A stretch of DNA of 64,000 nucleotides from Salticus scenicus (GCA_963930645.1 OZ005649.1:381939887-382003886); one strand, 5' to 3'. Counted from the stretch's first letter, positions 46,234 through 58,480 are shown. The notes: generated by a model not told the origin, from the letters alone. Made by a program: numbers and translations.

Positions 46234-46668
46234 GGGCCCTCTTTACTCACAGTCGCCGGAAGCCGAAGCTAATGTTATTCTATGGGAAATTTTTCTTTAC
46301 AAATAACTTATTAACTAATACATATTTTTTAATTCTTTTTTCACATTCTGAAAATTCCCAGCTGTTAAATTGACGGACCTTTTTTTTAAAAAAAATTATT
46401 TTTTTAATTTTTTATATTTTATTTTCAAGCTGCAAAATACGAATTTCAATATGTGATTTTTTTTCATTTTGCGATTTCAAAATAAAATATTAAAAATTAA
46501 AAAAATACATTTTAAAAAAAGATCCGTCAATTTAACAGTTAGGAATTTTCTGAATGTGAAAACAGAATTTAAAAATATGTATATTAGTTAATAAGTTATT
46601 TGCAAAGAAAATTTCCCCATAGAATAACATTGGTTCGGGCTTCCGGCGACGGTAAGTGAAGAGGGCCG
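46234..46668. mobile_element. Long-inverted-repeat MITE flanked by TTAA
   Basis: TTAA lies at 46230-46233 and 46669-46672. The arms are reverse complements over roughly 190 bp with modest divergence: left GGGCCCTCTTTACTC, then GTCGCCGGAAGCC and AATGTTATTCTATGGG; right has the inverted set ending GTGAAGAGGGCCG. The whole 435-bp element can fold on itself. The TTAA target suggests a piggyBac relationship. Confidence 0.8.
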
Positions 46669-46672
46669 TTAA

Positions 46673-49032
46673 TTGATATTTTACACGGGAACGAAAGATG
46701 TTTTGTTTACATAATAACCTACGAAATGTATCATTTGATAAGCAGCTCCATTATGTTAAATTATTTCGAAAAAAAGCAAAAGCTTTGTATATTACAAATA
46801 TTTGTATTTTCGGATATATAACGTTCGCCAGGGAGTAACAGTAAAAGTGTTGTTATAATATTTTAATTTGTTTAAAACTACATTCATGCATAAGCTATTC
46901 AGTTTATCAGAGTAATGAAAACAAATGCATCCAAAACTTATAGATAATTTGTAGGTTATATGAAAAGATGAATATTCGGGTTTACTGAGGCGTTTTGGTT
47001 GCACGTTTACGCACTAAAAACGTAAGTAAATCATTATAAACATGTTACATATAATACAATTTTAAGTGCATTACTCTATTCAATTTTATAGATACTTAAA
47101 TAAGAAATTATAAATAATCGCTACATTTAATAAATAATGAACATTTCGTCACTGAAAAAAAAAAAAAAATAATAATAATAAATAAAAAAAATAAAATAAA
47201 ACAAATAAAAATCAATTTTTTCAATTTTGCACAGCATATCTTGCTAAAGACAGTATATGGATAGATTGCATCTTAGACATGATATCTGAAAACATAAAAC
47301 TTTAATATGTGCTATCCAAATGCAATAACTTTGAGTAAAATACTCTCCTTCGATAGAATTTAAACAGAACTTATCCTCTTGTCAAGATAGCATTAAATAT
47401 AAATGTTGGAAAGAGCTTCCTCTATTTATTTACGTTTTACGCTTTTCGACAATTCCTCTCTCTTCGTGCGGACATCTTATTACTTTAGAAGAAATACATC
47501 ACTACGGAGCGGAAAACCAGATTAAAAAAGAAAAAAAAAAAAAACTTCAAAATAAGTTTAAAAGAGTCTTTAAGAAAAGCTCACTCGTCATTAGGGACAA
47601 CTTTAAGCATCGGAAGCTGGAAAAAAAAAAAATGTTTATAAAATATCCAAACCGCCATCAGTCAAAGACTTGAAGACTTAACATTCTGTCTCCAAAGTCT
47701 AAGGTAGGAGGGGGAGTGTTTGAAAAAAAGTACGAAGAAATATAGAGAAAAAAAAAATGGGAGCATAGGACCTGTCTCGACAAAACTTAGCGTCTTCACC
47801 TACTCAATAATGTAAAAGAAAGTGCATTAAAAAAATGACAGCCTCTCTTTTTTTATTGTGAGAAATAAAGACAGAAAAAAATACTATAAAAGAAGACCAG
47901 ATATCATGTCTGACATTTTGTTGCCAGTTTGCTAATTTTAAGCAAAACAATATGGATTTTCACAAGATTAGGATACATTTATATTTTAAATATATTATCC
48001 ACCTTTTTAATTGGTTCACTTAAAAAAAGAAAAAAAAAAATATATATATATAGTAATATAATATTATCAGTGCAAACATTTGAAATTTAAAGATGATTTA
48101 ATTTCAGTATTCAAATAATTATTCTGATCAAAAACGAAGACCACCCAAATCAAACCAAAAAAAGAAATAAAGTAAAATCTAAATGAATTATAGCAAATTG
48201 GAATGAGAAAAAAAGTATTATTTGCATTCTAACGTTATCAAGGGCCTGGTAGAATACAAATATGCTAAAAAATGGATGTTTTTCTGTCACAAAGAAAGCA
48301 AAAGCTAAGAATTTCTTTGTTCTCAGGCCCGAAACACTCATTGTAAATAAAACCAGAAAAAACGAAGATCAGAATTATATATATATTGCAATTCAAATTT
48401 TATACATTGTAATACATTGGAATTATTTTATACGGCATTATAAATGAACTAACCAATTTCACCACTCTATACATAATTTCTGTAGAGGCACACTACACAG
48501 TGCATGTAAAACATAAATATTTCATAAAACTATTAAAGTTTGTTTTAAACAAGGTAAGTACTAAAATCATCGTATAAATTGTCATTTTTGTGCTGTCCTT
48601 GTAATTAAATCTTAAGTATAACATACATAAATTTTTTATAAGTAACATAATACCTTTTGATCTTTTATCAATATAGGTAATAAATTGATCTAATATACAT
48701 AATTTCTTAATCTTATTAAGATTTCAGTCAATTTCTTGCAATTCTATGCATAATAATTAAAAATAAAATATAGACATACACAGATACACAGCGAAGAATA
48801 CTGGCAATTGCATAGAAAGACATAGAGGCGTACAGGCAGTTGTACGGAAAGACATATAAAACAAGACCTTAACAACTTTTCAACTTTATTTCTAGATTGC
48901 TTTAAATAAATGCATATATTAAATTTTCCACAAGAAAGATCTTTTAATATTTAAAACTATAGTGCTTCTCAAAATTAGAAAGATAAATGATTTTTTGAAA
49001 TAACAGTTTGAAAAATGAATGACCATAAAAAA
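46673..49032. other. AT-rich spacer, no gene seen
   Basis: Low-complexity A/AAT runs near 47153-47210, several shorter A-runs, and no supported ORF or terminus. Confidence 0.5.
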
Positions 49033-50017
49033 ACTAGTATGTTGTGGCCACCACAAGACTTTCTTCTATATTTTCCTATACAAATTCACTCAGTAACAAT
49101 ATTAAAAAAAAAAAAAATACTATTTTTTATCCAATTTTTTTAGGGGGGGGGGGAAGTGATGCCCCCACATGCACAGAATTTTTTTCCTAATTAACTACTA
49201 CTGTTATCAATAATTCAAATTAATTTTACAATCACGGGTTAAGAATAATTTTCATTATGTACATTTATACGAAATTTCGTCCTATACTGCCGTGTTAAAA
49301 ATTTAGAAAAAAATACAATCACAGCGCCACCTGTTGAGCCATTGATCCCCAAATATAATCAGCACCAGTTTATGTCAGGGGACAACTAAATACCAAGTTT
49401 GGTTAAATTTCGTTTAAAAAAAAAATACGATTTATTTTCTAATTTTTTTTTTTCGTTAAAAGTAAAAAAAATCGATAATTTTATCACAGATTTATAGTTC
49501 AACCATTCGTTTTAAAGGTATTGACAAGACCTTTTGAAAGACACCCATCATGAAAATTTATTTCCCTCGAGGGGAGACTTCACCCTCAGGAGAAGTGGCG
49601 AGGCTCCTACACATACAAAAAATTTTTCCCAGTTGACTATCTCTATTATAAATAATTCTTGTAAATTTCATAATGATTACTAAAACATAATTCTCTTTAT
49701 GCACATTTATACAAAATTTTGTCCTATATCACCATGTTAAAAATTTAGAAAAAGCGGAATGGCAACGCAACCTGTAAGACAATTTTTACCAAAAGTTGAT
49801 AGGCACTAATTTATCTACATACCAATTTGTATGAAATTCTGAGCAGTAGTTCCTGAGATACACTTGCCACAAAATTTTGTAACACACAGACAGACATTTT
49901 CTAAAAATGGTCAAAGCGTGTTCTACAGCTCTCAAAACGTGTAAATCCATCAAAAACCCGAGGTCGAAAATTTTTACGAATCCAATACTTTCTTCTATTG
50001 AATATAGAAGAAAGTAA
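49033..50017 (+). mobile_element. Hairpin-ended element, family 1 copy C (diverged)
   Basis: Starts ACTAGTATGTTGTGGCCACC like copies A and B and ends with the hairpin TACTTTCTTCTAT...ATAGAAGAAAGTAA. It contains two successive versions of the family 1 body: CAGCGCCACCTGTTGAGCCA near 49323, then a second region with TATCACCATGTTAAAAATTT near 49727. It is therefore internally duplicated and more diverged. The microsatellite is reduced to ACACACAGACAGACA (49882). The C/G block of A and B is decayed to CCCTCGAGGGGAGACTTCA. Confidence 0.8.
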
Positions 50018-50070
50018 TAATAAGTTTATTGAAGCAGAATATAAGTGTATTAACTACAAAGAAATATAGT

Positions 50071-50395
50071 ACAGGTTGACTTTTCGAGTATTTGGCATTG
50101 AAATTCAAATTTTTGATCGGTTCCATTGAATTATCAGGCATGCTTGGAACTAGAGTTTGGAGAACGTGTGGCTGTAATGAATACCAACTGTGCTTTACTT
50201 ATTGCTTTATTTTCTGAACAGTCTAGAACTGTGGGGATTCACCTCTCGTGCAAGTACTCCCTAGAAGTTTTCAGTTGGATTTCGGTCTGGACTCATGGCT
50301 GCCTAGTTTATAACAATAACTTGATTCTGCATAAACCAAGCTTTTGTTGAGTGGGAGGTGTGAATCGATGCATCGTCCTGTTGGAATTTCCCTCC
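50071..50395 (-). pseudogene. Tc3-like transposase, C-terminal fragment with inverted-repeat end
   Basis: Minus-strand frames give FQQDDASIHT (second catalytic aspartate) and AMSPDRNPTENF with the catalytic glutamate still present, then a stop where the family has tryptophan. The C-terminal part leads into CAAATACTCG, which belongs to the terminal inverted repeat at the left edge (50071-50110). The 5' two thirds of the gene are absent. Confidence 0.78.
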
Positions 50396-50634
50396 TCCGC
50401 CCTTTTTCCCATGCTATTTTCCTATTGGAAGTAGATTGCTTTTGAGAATGTATTAGTAATCCTCAGTGCAATATCGACCATTAAGAAAAGCAATACCAGC
50501 AATATCCGTTGTTCCGTTAAACAAAAAAGAAAAATCATGCAGTACGGATTGAATAGTAACACTTTCCAACTGTACGTAATTGTTGTATTGAATAACTTTT
50601 AATATTCTTTTCCTACGTTATCACACAACAGACA

Positions 50635-52678
50635 GAAGGCCTGAAAAATATACAGATAGACTAATTGATTTTAAAATTACTCTTAGGCATTTTGTAAAGA
50701 GTTAAAAAGGCTTAACGCAAAAGAAAATATAGCCATTAGATTATAATTGCAGGTTTTGATTTCTCTGAATATTTTAGTGTAGCCCTGTAAATCAGAGAGT
50801 TAATAATATCATATTCTATACAAAACATTATTTTAGAATATTAACAATACATTACAATATTTTTATGATTTTTACAGTAGAAAGATTTTTAAATATAACT
50901 TTCAAAAAATTCTGTTCCTAAAACGTAATGCAGTGGTTTTTTTTTTGTCCCTGTAAACAAACTAGTTATACAGGACCTACTAATGTCATTTTAAATGGGA
51001 ACATTCTATAAGGAAAGCATTTTTAAAAATAACACTCATAGAACACAATGCTTTCGAATGCTTTTGGGTGTCCCTGTACACAAACCAGAAGAGATATTCA
51101 CTCCATTTTCAATATCGAACATCCGATAGTAAACTTCAATAAAATATATCAGTTTCGAGAAATTCCATAAATATTTACAGGAGTTAGAACGCGGGCAGAC
51201 AGACAAATAGATGGGCAGATACACAAACTGAAATCATATTCACACTTACAAATGTTAGAAAGTGTTAAAAATGCTTAATGTGATCGAAAGTACAATTCTA
51301 GCAATTTTTTATTAATATCTCTTAATATAAATGGATATTTTTGTGTCACCCTGTAAACCTAATGCTAATCATGCTATATTCTATACAAAGAATTTTTTTG
51401 TGCATATAAATAACATATTTCAATTTCCTAAAACTTCGTGGGAAGTAAAGTTATTAAAATTTGATTTATAGAAATATCTCTCATAGAACGCAATGCTTTG
51501 GAATACATTTAAGTGTCCCTGTACATAAATCGGTGGTGGTATTTCCTCCATTTTATATAGGAAACGTCCAACAGTGAACTCGAATAACATATTTCAATTT
51601 AATTCAGATATGTCTACAGTAAAACAAATAGAAATATCTCTTATAGAACACATGTTTTGAAATACTTCCGGGTGTCCCTGTACACAAACCAGTAGAGGTA
51701 TAAACTCCATTTTCAATAGGGAATATCCGATAGTGAACTTCAAAAACATATATCAGTTTCAAGAAATTCCATATATATTTACGGGAGTTAGGACTCGGAC
51801 AGACAGGCAGACAGACACGCGGCCGGCAGATACACAAAACTGAAATCATATTCACACTTAAAAAATGTCAGAAAGTGTTAAAAATGCTTAACGTAAACGA
51901 AGGTACAATTCTAGCAATTTTTTATTAATAGCTCTTAATGTAACTGGTATTTTTGTGCCACCCATTAAATTTAATGCTAATCATGCTATATTCTGTGCAA
52001 AGCATTCTTTTGTGCACATAAATAACATATTTCAATTTCCAAAAACTTTGTGGAAAGTAAAGTTATTAAAATTTGATTTATAGAAATATCTCTCATAGAA
52101 CGTAATGCTTTGGAATACTTTTGAGTGTCCCTGTACATAAACCGATGGTGGTATTTCCTCCATTTTATACAGGAAACATCCAATAGGGAACTTGAATAAC
52201 ATATTTCAATTTCATTCAGATATGTGTACAGTAAAAATATGAAAATATGGTTTTTAGAAATACCTCTCATAGAACACAATGCTTTGAAATACTTTCGGGT
52301 GCCCATGTACACAAACCAGTAGAAGTATAAACTCCATTTTCAATAGGGAACGTCCGATAGTGAACTTGAATAACATATTTCAATTTCATTAAGATATGTC
52401 TACAGTAAAGGTAGGAAAATATGGTTTATAGAAATACCTCTTATAGTACACAATGCTTTGAAATACTTCAGGGTGTCCCTGTACTCAAACTAGTAGATTT
52501 ATAAACTCCATTTTCAATAGGGAACGTCCGATAATGAACTTGAATAACATATATCAGTTTCAAAAAATTCCATAAATATTTACAGGAGTTAGAGCGCGGA
52601 CAGACAGACGGACGGACAGACAGACAGACTGACAAACCGAAGTCATGAACACTTTTCAACCTTGTTGGAAAGTGTTAA
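50635..52678 (+). repeat. Tandem array of hairpin-ended repeat units (array 2)
   Basis: Modules carrying AATGCTTTGRAATACTTT, then GTGTCCCTGTACACAAACCA and CTCCATTTTCAATAGGGAA recur at 51047, 51492, 51650, 52104, 52279 and 52452, giving spacings of about 158-175 or 445-454 bp. GACA-rich microsatellites at 51196, 51798 and 52598 mark larger units of about 600-800 bp. Each is followed by a tail with GTTRGAAAGTGTTAAAAA. The last tail forms a clean hairpin (52648-52676, arms AACACTTTTCAAC and GTTGGAAAGTGTT). It is collinear with 296-1270. Minus-strand ORFs through it merely reflect the repeat. It sits between two oppositely oriented Tc3 fragments. Confidence 0.82.
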
Positions 52679-52734
52679 AAATAGCGCGCCCCCACACCAC
52701 GAGAGTTCCCCTTTCCTTTTTTATCATTAAAAAA

Positions 52735-53412
52735 AAGAAAGAAAAACTCACGAGGTTCTTGTTGTTGGACAAATGAATGGTTAAAGGTGTTCTTCAGTAA
52801 TGAAAAAATATTCAGTTTGGTTGGACCTAATGGTTGTGCACACTATTTTCATGACGTACGACGAGAACCTCATAAGTTTTTTTGTCGACAAAAAGGATTA
52901 AATTCTTGTATGGTGTGGGATGCGTTCTGTTTTAACAGAGCAACGGATATTGCTTATATTGCTTTTCTTAATGGTCAACATTGCTCTGAGGATTATTAAA
53001 ATGTCTTCAAAAGCAATTAACTTTCCAATATTTCAGGCGAGAGGAGGGGGAAGGACTGGGAATTCCAACAGGATAATGCGCCGATTCACACCTTCTGCTC
53101 AACAAAAGCATAGTTTATGCAGAATAAAGTTACTGTTATAGATTTTGAAGCCATCATTTCAGACCTAAATCCAATTCAAAACCTTTGAGGAGTACTTTCA
53201 CGAAAGGTGCATGCCTATGGTCTTCAGTTTCCGACTATTCAGAAATTAAAGCAACAAGTATGGGAGAGTTGGTACTCATTACATCTAAACATTCTCCAAA
53301 CTCTAGTTTTAAGTATGTCTGCTAGAATTATTTTCAAGATAATTCAAAGAAGTGGATTCAAAATTTGAATTTAAATACCAAATACTCGAACAGTCTTTAT
53401 ATTTTTGAAACA
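52735..53412 (+). pseudogene. Tc3-like transposase fragment, catalytic residues lost
   Basis: The frame reads WTNEWLKVFFSNEKIFSL, where the first catalytic aspartate (SDEK in the family) is asparagine (codon 52799-52801). It continues with a CMVWDAFCFN block, QQDNAPIHT with the second aspartate, and SDLNPIQNL, where the catalytic glutamate is replaced by glutamine, followed by a stop. The C-terminal part ends near 53366 and passes into CCAAATACTCGAACAGTCTT, the inverted-repeat end shared with 50071-50110. The N-terminal DNA-binding region is missing. Two of three catalytic residues are altered and several stops are present, so it is inactive. Confidence 0.88.
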
Positions 53413-53578
53413 GCATATTTTTTTTTTTTTTTTAATTCTTTTTACAAAAATTCTCTAAAACCTATACTATGTTTCTTTGTAGTATTGTAATACACTTATA
53501 TTTTGATTGCATATGCTTATTATTATTATTATTTTTTTTTTTTGTGATTATTGTTTCGTTTTGTGAACTTCTATTTCA

Positions 53579-53622
53579 AATAATCTCTAGTCTTTATAAT
53601 TTTGAGACGCACTGTATATAAG
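53579..53622 (-). repeat. Tc3-like terminal inverted repeat, solo end
   Basis: AGTCTTTATAATTTTGAGAC then GCACTGTATA resembles 53393-53412 (AGTCTTTATATTTTTGAAAC) with the outermost bases preserved. It may be the true right end of the element, separated from the gene by a T-run and AT-rich sequence. Confidence 0.5.
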
Positions 53623-53989
53623 TTTATCAGATGGCCTAAAATTGTTTTCCGAATTAAAAAAATAATCAGTCTTACATGCGCATTATTACTATAGGTTTTA
53701 CGATTTTAATTGCAGTAATACAAAATTGAAGATTGAAAATGAATAGGTTTAACGTCGTACAAAATCTACGTAAAATTCTTAGGTGGATTTATTTATTTGT
53801 TTTATAAACAGCATATGACATGAACATCCGAAGTTTTCCATGAACTAATCTTCAAGCACAGATAAATGGTATTTTTTAGCTCGGATTGTTAATTCTTTGA
53901 GTCCACGAGTTCTGTAGAAAAGAAATATTTTCAGAAAGAAAGAGTGTTTGGATGAAGAGAAGATTTACAACATTTTGGTATTCTACATG

Positions 53990-54300
53990 CACTCAGCTAT
54001 GGGAAGAGTGGATACCCTGATAGCAGGATTCGATTTTTACTAACACCGCATCGCAAATTTACTTGAATTGTGGTAGAAAACTTTTCTTGCTCAGCTGTTA
54101 TTGCGATATATTTTATGCGTCTTGATTTTATACGTCCTCTAAAAATTATTAATCCCCCACAGAGGATCAAAATTGTGATGGTTGTCTCCATACCACCCCC
54201 AGGGTTGAATCCCAGAAATGTTACCAATTATCCATTGCATACTTATAAAGCGACGTTAAACCCTAGTCAGCCTCAAACTTATTACTATAATTAATTTTAT
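53990..54300 (+). repeat. Dispersed repeat, related to 57245-57500
   Basis: Shares GGATCAAAATTGTGATGG with the reverse complement of 57370-57410 and ends TAAAGCGACGTTAAACCCTA, a common end of arthropod SINE-like repeats. The inverse start GGTTGGGTTTTACGTCGC occurs at 58359. Confidence 0.45.
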
Positions 54301-54452
54301 TAGCTTCTTATTTTGAAATTATTTCTAAAGGTTTAAAATAAGTTTCTTTTTTGCTATTTGTTCAGTATACTGTCACATGATACACATGTTTTGTTTTAAT
54401 AAAAATACTATTATGTAAATTTCCCATCTCCAGAATATATATATATATACAT

Positions 54453-57180
54453 ACTAGCAGACCCGGCCACGCGTTGCTGTGACTAAGTTATACGTTGAAT
54501 TATACGGCTGTAAACTATTTAGTACAGTTAAATTATTATTTACGAACAAAGACGAAAACGTTGTAGCCGATGTAAAAACCCACAGGGTTGAGATTTGAAA
54601 CTTAGGTCAAAATTTGGAAGCGATTGATAAAAATTTTCGTACTGTTGATATTAAGCACAAATTAATTTTATTGTAGGGTCCTATAAATTTTAATGGAGAA
54701 GTGATATATATTATTTCTAATGCTACTTTGGATAAAATTGCTAAAATGACTAATATATAAATTAAATTCTATTAAAACTCTATTAAAATAAAAGTATAAA
54801 AGAAACAGACGATTTTAAAATCAATTTTTATGGAGGAGTGAAATATAATATATGCTATAATGGATAATTTTACTATTAAATGACCTCATCATTTTAAATA
54901 TTTTAAAGAGGGCAACAGCTGTAGTTATAAAAGGGAAAACAATAAGGCTAAACCAGAAAAATAAGTAAATTTGATAAATATTTTAAAACTTTAAAATTGG
55001 AAATCTTATGAAATATTGGACATTTAAAGTAAATACATGTATCATTTTAAATACAAAAAGATTTTGGAAAAGTTTAGTGTATTTTAACGAAGTGATGAGA
55101 AGTTTTTGAGTATGTTGAAATTTTAATAGTAAATTCAAGTCAATAAAGATGGGAAACATTGAGGATTAAGATAAGAATAATTATAAGATTTAAAAAAAAA
55201 AAAAAAAAAAAAACTTTTTATATACCATGCTTTTAAATTTTAATATACTAATAATATACAAATTAAAAGGAAAATGATAAATATTCTATCATAGTTTGAA
55301 GTCAAATTTGTTTTCAAATGTCTAAATAAAATATCTGATGTAAGATACTAATATTTTGCAGCGGAATAGATTTCATTTCTGTCATCCTTGGCGAAAAAAA
55401 AAAGAATATCGCCAAATTATCTGACGAAAATATTTAATTCCTTTCAAAAATCATGGTTATTTTAACAACTTATGTTAAAAGAGTAATGAATAATATGAAA
55501 CAATATTTCGTACAATACATATTACATGTCATACATACGTACAATGAATAATACATATTACATTTCGTACAATGCATACATCTGGCATGTATATTTTCGT
55601 GTTACGCTTTTGATCGCCAAATAATAATAATAATAATAAAAAAAGCCAAGGGCGACAGAGTTTAAAAATTTAAAATTAAAATTTTGTCAATTTGACAGCA
55701 AAATAATTCAATCTAACACCCGCGATAACTAATACATATCTATACCCAAATATAAGGATTAAAATCGGGAAATAAATTTCCTCGATTTTTAATAATTTCT
55801 TACAAAAAATCCAGTGGGCAATTAACATAGGAAATCTTTTTCTTGGCTGCACAGACGGTCAGTGAGTCACACTTCGCTTGCGTATAGAACTCATAGATAT
55901 AGTATAGCATATATAGAATAGAGTGATCATTGGGGAGAAAAAAGTTATTCCTTTTCATTTGGGAAAAGACGACGTTTTTACCAAAATATGGCCGTCTTTC
56001 CCCGAGTGAATACACACGGGAATACATACTAATATTTTAGCAAATAAAATTTATGAATAATTTATTTGCTAAAGGGGAATGGAAGACTCCAGATACAGTT
56101 TCAAATTCATATTTCTTTCTTTCTTTTCTTTTTCTTTTTTTTTTTTTTTTTCAATACCACTTAATGGCTGTTTCCAAAGCTTTTATTTTTTATCTTTTTT
56201 CGGCATCAAAAATCTTTCTACGATAACATGGGGATGAGAGATCTATATATATTACTATATCTATGATAGAACTACATTAGCACTTTATCAATGTGTATAA
56301 AATCTTTAAATTGATTATGACGTCAATTTTCGTGAGATGCATAATTTAACTTTTTATAATTTTTTAACGTTCACGTTTGATTAAATGTATTTATTTTTAT
56401 GTCGAAAGAAAATGAACTCGTATTTTTTTTTTTTTGGCAACAATTAAATTAATGGAACTCACAGATATTTTGGAGCAACTTTAACAAAGGTCTATAATTA
56501 ACAAATAATTGCAATAAAACAATATTGTGACAATAAATTGAGATAAAAACTATCCTATCTCTCAAGTTGGATCAAACTGCACACAGTGTGAAAATTTCAT
56601 CAAAATCAGTTCCTTAGTTTAGGAGTTTACCCCGGACAAACATCGTGACACGTAATTTATATATATATACAGATTAAATTATAAAGTTTTGATCAATGAA
56701 GCACAAATAAGTAAAAAACAGGATTAATTTCACTGTATTATCTTCATTATAATATGAATTCAATTTACACTTCAGTCTAAGTAACACGTGGCCGGCTATG
56801 CTAACACCAAAAATTTAAAAAGTGGAAATAATTGAATTATACGAAATTTATTAATAGGTTAAAAAGTTGAAGATTCTTTGTGTAGATGGCAGCACCAAAT
56901 ATATTTCAGCTTTCATTTCAACCCAGTCGAAAGGTATCGACATCTGTTAGAATCATTTGGAGTTAACAGATAATTGTGACTGTCAAATAATAACAGACAA
57001 ATAATTAGCAATAAATTAAAATTGCGACTATAATTTGAGATTTAAACTATCCTATCTCTCAAGTTGGATCGAACTTCACATGGTGTGCGAATTTTATTAT
57101 AATCGGTTAAGTGGTTTAGGAGTCCATTGAGGACAAACATTGTGACACGAGATTTATATATATTAAGATATATATATTGA
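54453..57180 (+). mobile_element. RTE/SINE-like repeat, interrupted by family P
   Basis: Starts ACTAGCAGACCCGGCCACGC and has RTE-like tails at 56520-56675 and again at 57015-57170. Both tails have CTATCCTATCTCTCAAGTTG and GGACAAACATYGTGACACG followed by TATA-rich sequence. The interior blocks at 55200-55235 and 56280-56420 are contiguous at 30365-30600, showing that the stretch between them (family P copy, 55600-56275) is an insertion. No reverse transcriptase frame remains. Confidence 0.55.
55600..56275 (-). repeat. Dispersed repeat family P, copy 3 (longest)
   Basis: Its reverse complement covers both 13796-14180 and 42140-42500, so it links the two partial copies. It contains a strong palindrome, TTTAGCAAATAAA ... 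TTTATTTGCTAAA (56036-56075). A T/CTTT-rich run lies at 56110-56151. No coding frame is supported. Confidence 0.7.
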
Positions 57181-57244
57181 GTAAATTGTGTAATTAAAAA
57201 ATATATATATATATTTTATTATTATTAACTGGAGACTTGACGGT

Positions 57245-57540
57245 AGATAAATAAACACAGAAAAAGTCTTTAACGTGTAGAACGCCAAAGGGTAGGTAGG
57301 TTGGGTTTAATATTGGACATATCTGCGCTATTGGGCAGATTGGTGAGGATCTGGGACTGATCCTCAAGTATGGTCCAGAGGCATGCCATCACAATTTTGA
57401 TTCTGCATGCAGGTGATAGCTCCCCCGCTTTTATGACCCTCAGCGGTATAATTTGTATGGGAAAATGGAGGACATTGAAAACATCAAAGGGAATAATCAA
57501 TCTACGTGCAGTTTGAGTATTCCTGTTGGCGTCCTACAAG
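57245..57540 (-). repeat. Dispersed repeat, related to 53990-54300
   Basis: See 53990-54300. It also has a GGCGTTCTACACGTTRAAG motif at its left edge that recurs near 57528, 57600 and 58069, suggesting a degenerate local duplication of about 70 bp. Confidence 0.45.
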
Positions 57541-57638
57541 TTGAAGTCTTCCTGTATTTATATAGTGCAAAGTCTGTTGATAGAAGTTAGTTATTATTCT
57601 TAGCATTCTACACATTGAGGTTCTGTGTTAGCTCCAAG

Positions 57639-58029
57639 CAGGGCCCAATTAAGCTTTGAAGCTAGGGAAAGCTCAGCATCATTTCGGGGCCCCCTTTCAT
57701 TTCGGAAAATCTTGTTTTCCTGTTTATATTGTAATATAAAAATGTTATAGATCAAAAAATAGTGTGTGTTTATTATTATTATTACTATTTTTTTTCATAC
57801 ATCTGCGTGGTTTCTACACAGAACATTCATTCAGATTTTTGAGGTTAAATAATAGATTTTTCCCAAAATAGTGAGTGTTTTGTCTTCTTTAAGGTAACCT
57901 TTCTCAGAAAAATTCAATTTCAGTGTGAAAATATGAAACAAAAAATTCAAGACCATGTTTTTAATCCTTATGGGGCCCACTCTTAAATTTTAGAGGGGAA
58001 ACTTGTGCCTTTTGGATAATCAGGCCCTG
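57639..58029. mobile_element. Non-autonomous hAT element (MITE), 391 bp
   Basis: The ends are CAGGGCCCAATTA and, read inward from 58029, CAGGGCCTGATTA. The flanks are GCTCCAAG (57631-57638) and CCTCCAAG (58030-58037), an 8-bp duplication with one mismatch. GGGGCCC motifs lie near both ends. It has no ORF. The CAG end and 8-bp duplication define hAT. Confidence 0.78.
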
Positions 58030-58344
58030 CCTCCAAGTCTACTGTCAGTTCCAGTTTGAACATTCATTTTGGCGTTCTACACGTTGAAGATTTTTATGCG
58101 TTTATATTTTATTATTATTAACATTTAAAACATTATTTTGAAAGTTATTATTTGTTAATTGCAACAAAAAAATAGAGAGAGAACTGCTACACGAAAAATT
58201 TTGTCGGAGTAACTACTACAGAATTTCAATTTTTTAATTTGCACCCTGCTTAACAGAAAAGTAAATTAAAAGTGATTTGAAGATATCTCTCAGAATTGAC
58301 ACAGACTGCTAATCATTTAAAATTTAAAATAAAAAGACACTGAT

Positions 58345-58480
58345 TTGACAGGTTGGTTGGTTGGTTGGGTTTTACGTCGCACTAGTGCTGCGTAGATGGA
58401 CAATTGGCGATGGTCAGCTGATTGGAAAGAATTTCAGCTCCTCAGATCCTGAGCCAAGTTATGCACCGGTTTTATGCTTG
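58345..58480 (+). repeat. SINE-like fragment starting GGTTGGTTGGGTTTTACGTC
   Basis: Tandem GGTT followed by TTTTACGTCGCACTAGTGCT and GGCGATGGTC, a motif order seen in dispersed repeats of many arthropods. Confidence 0.45.

Noticed and set aside
51604..52659. Minus-strand ORFs rich in CLSVCPSP-type residues
   Set aside because: They translate GACA microsatellites and repeated array modules, not genes.
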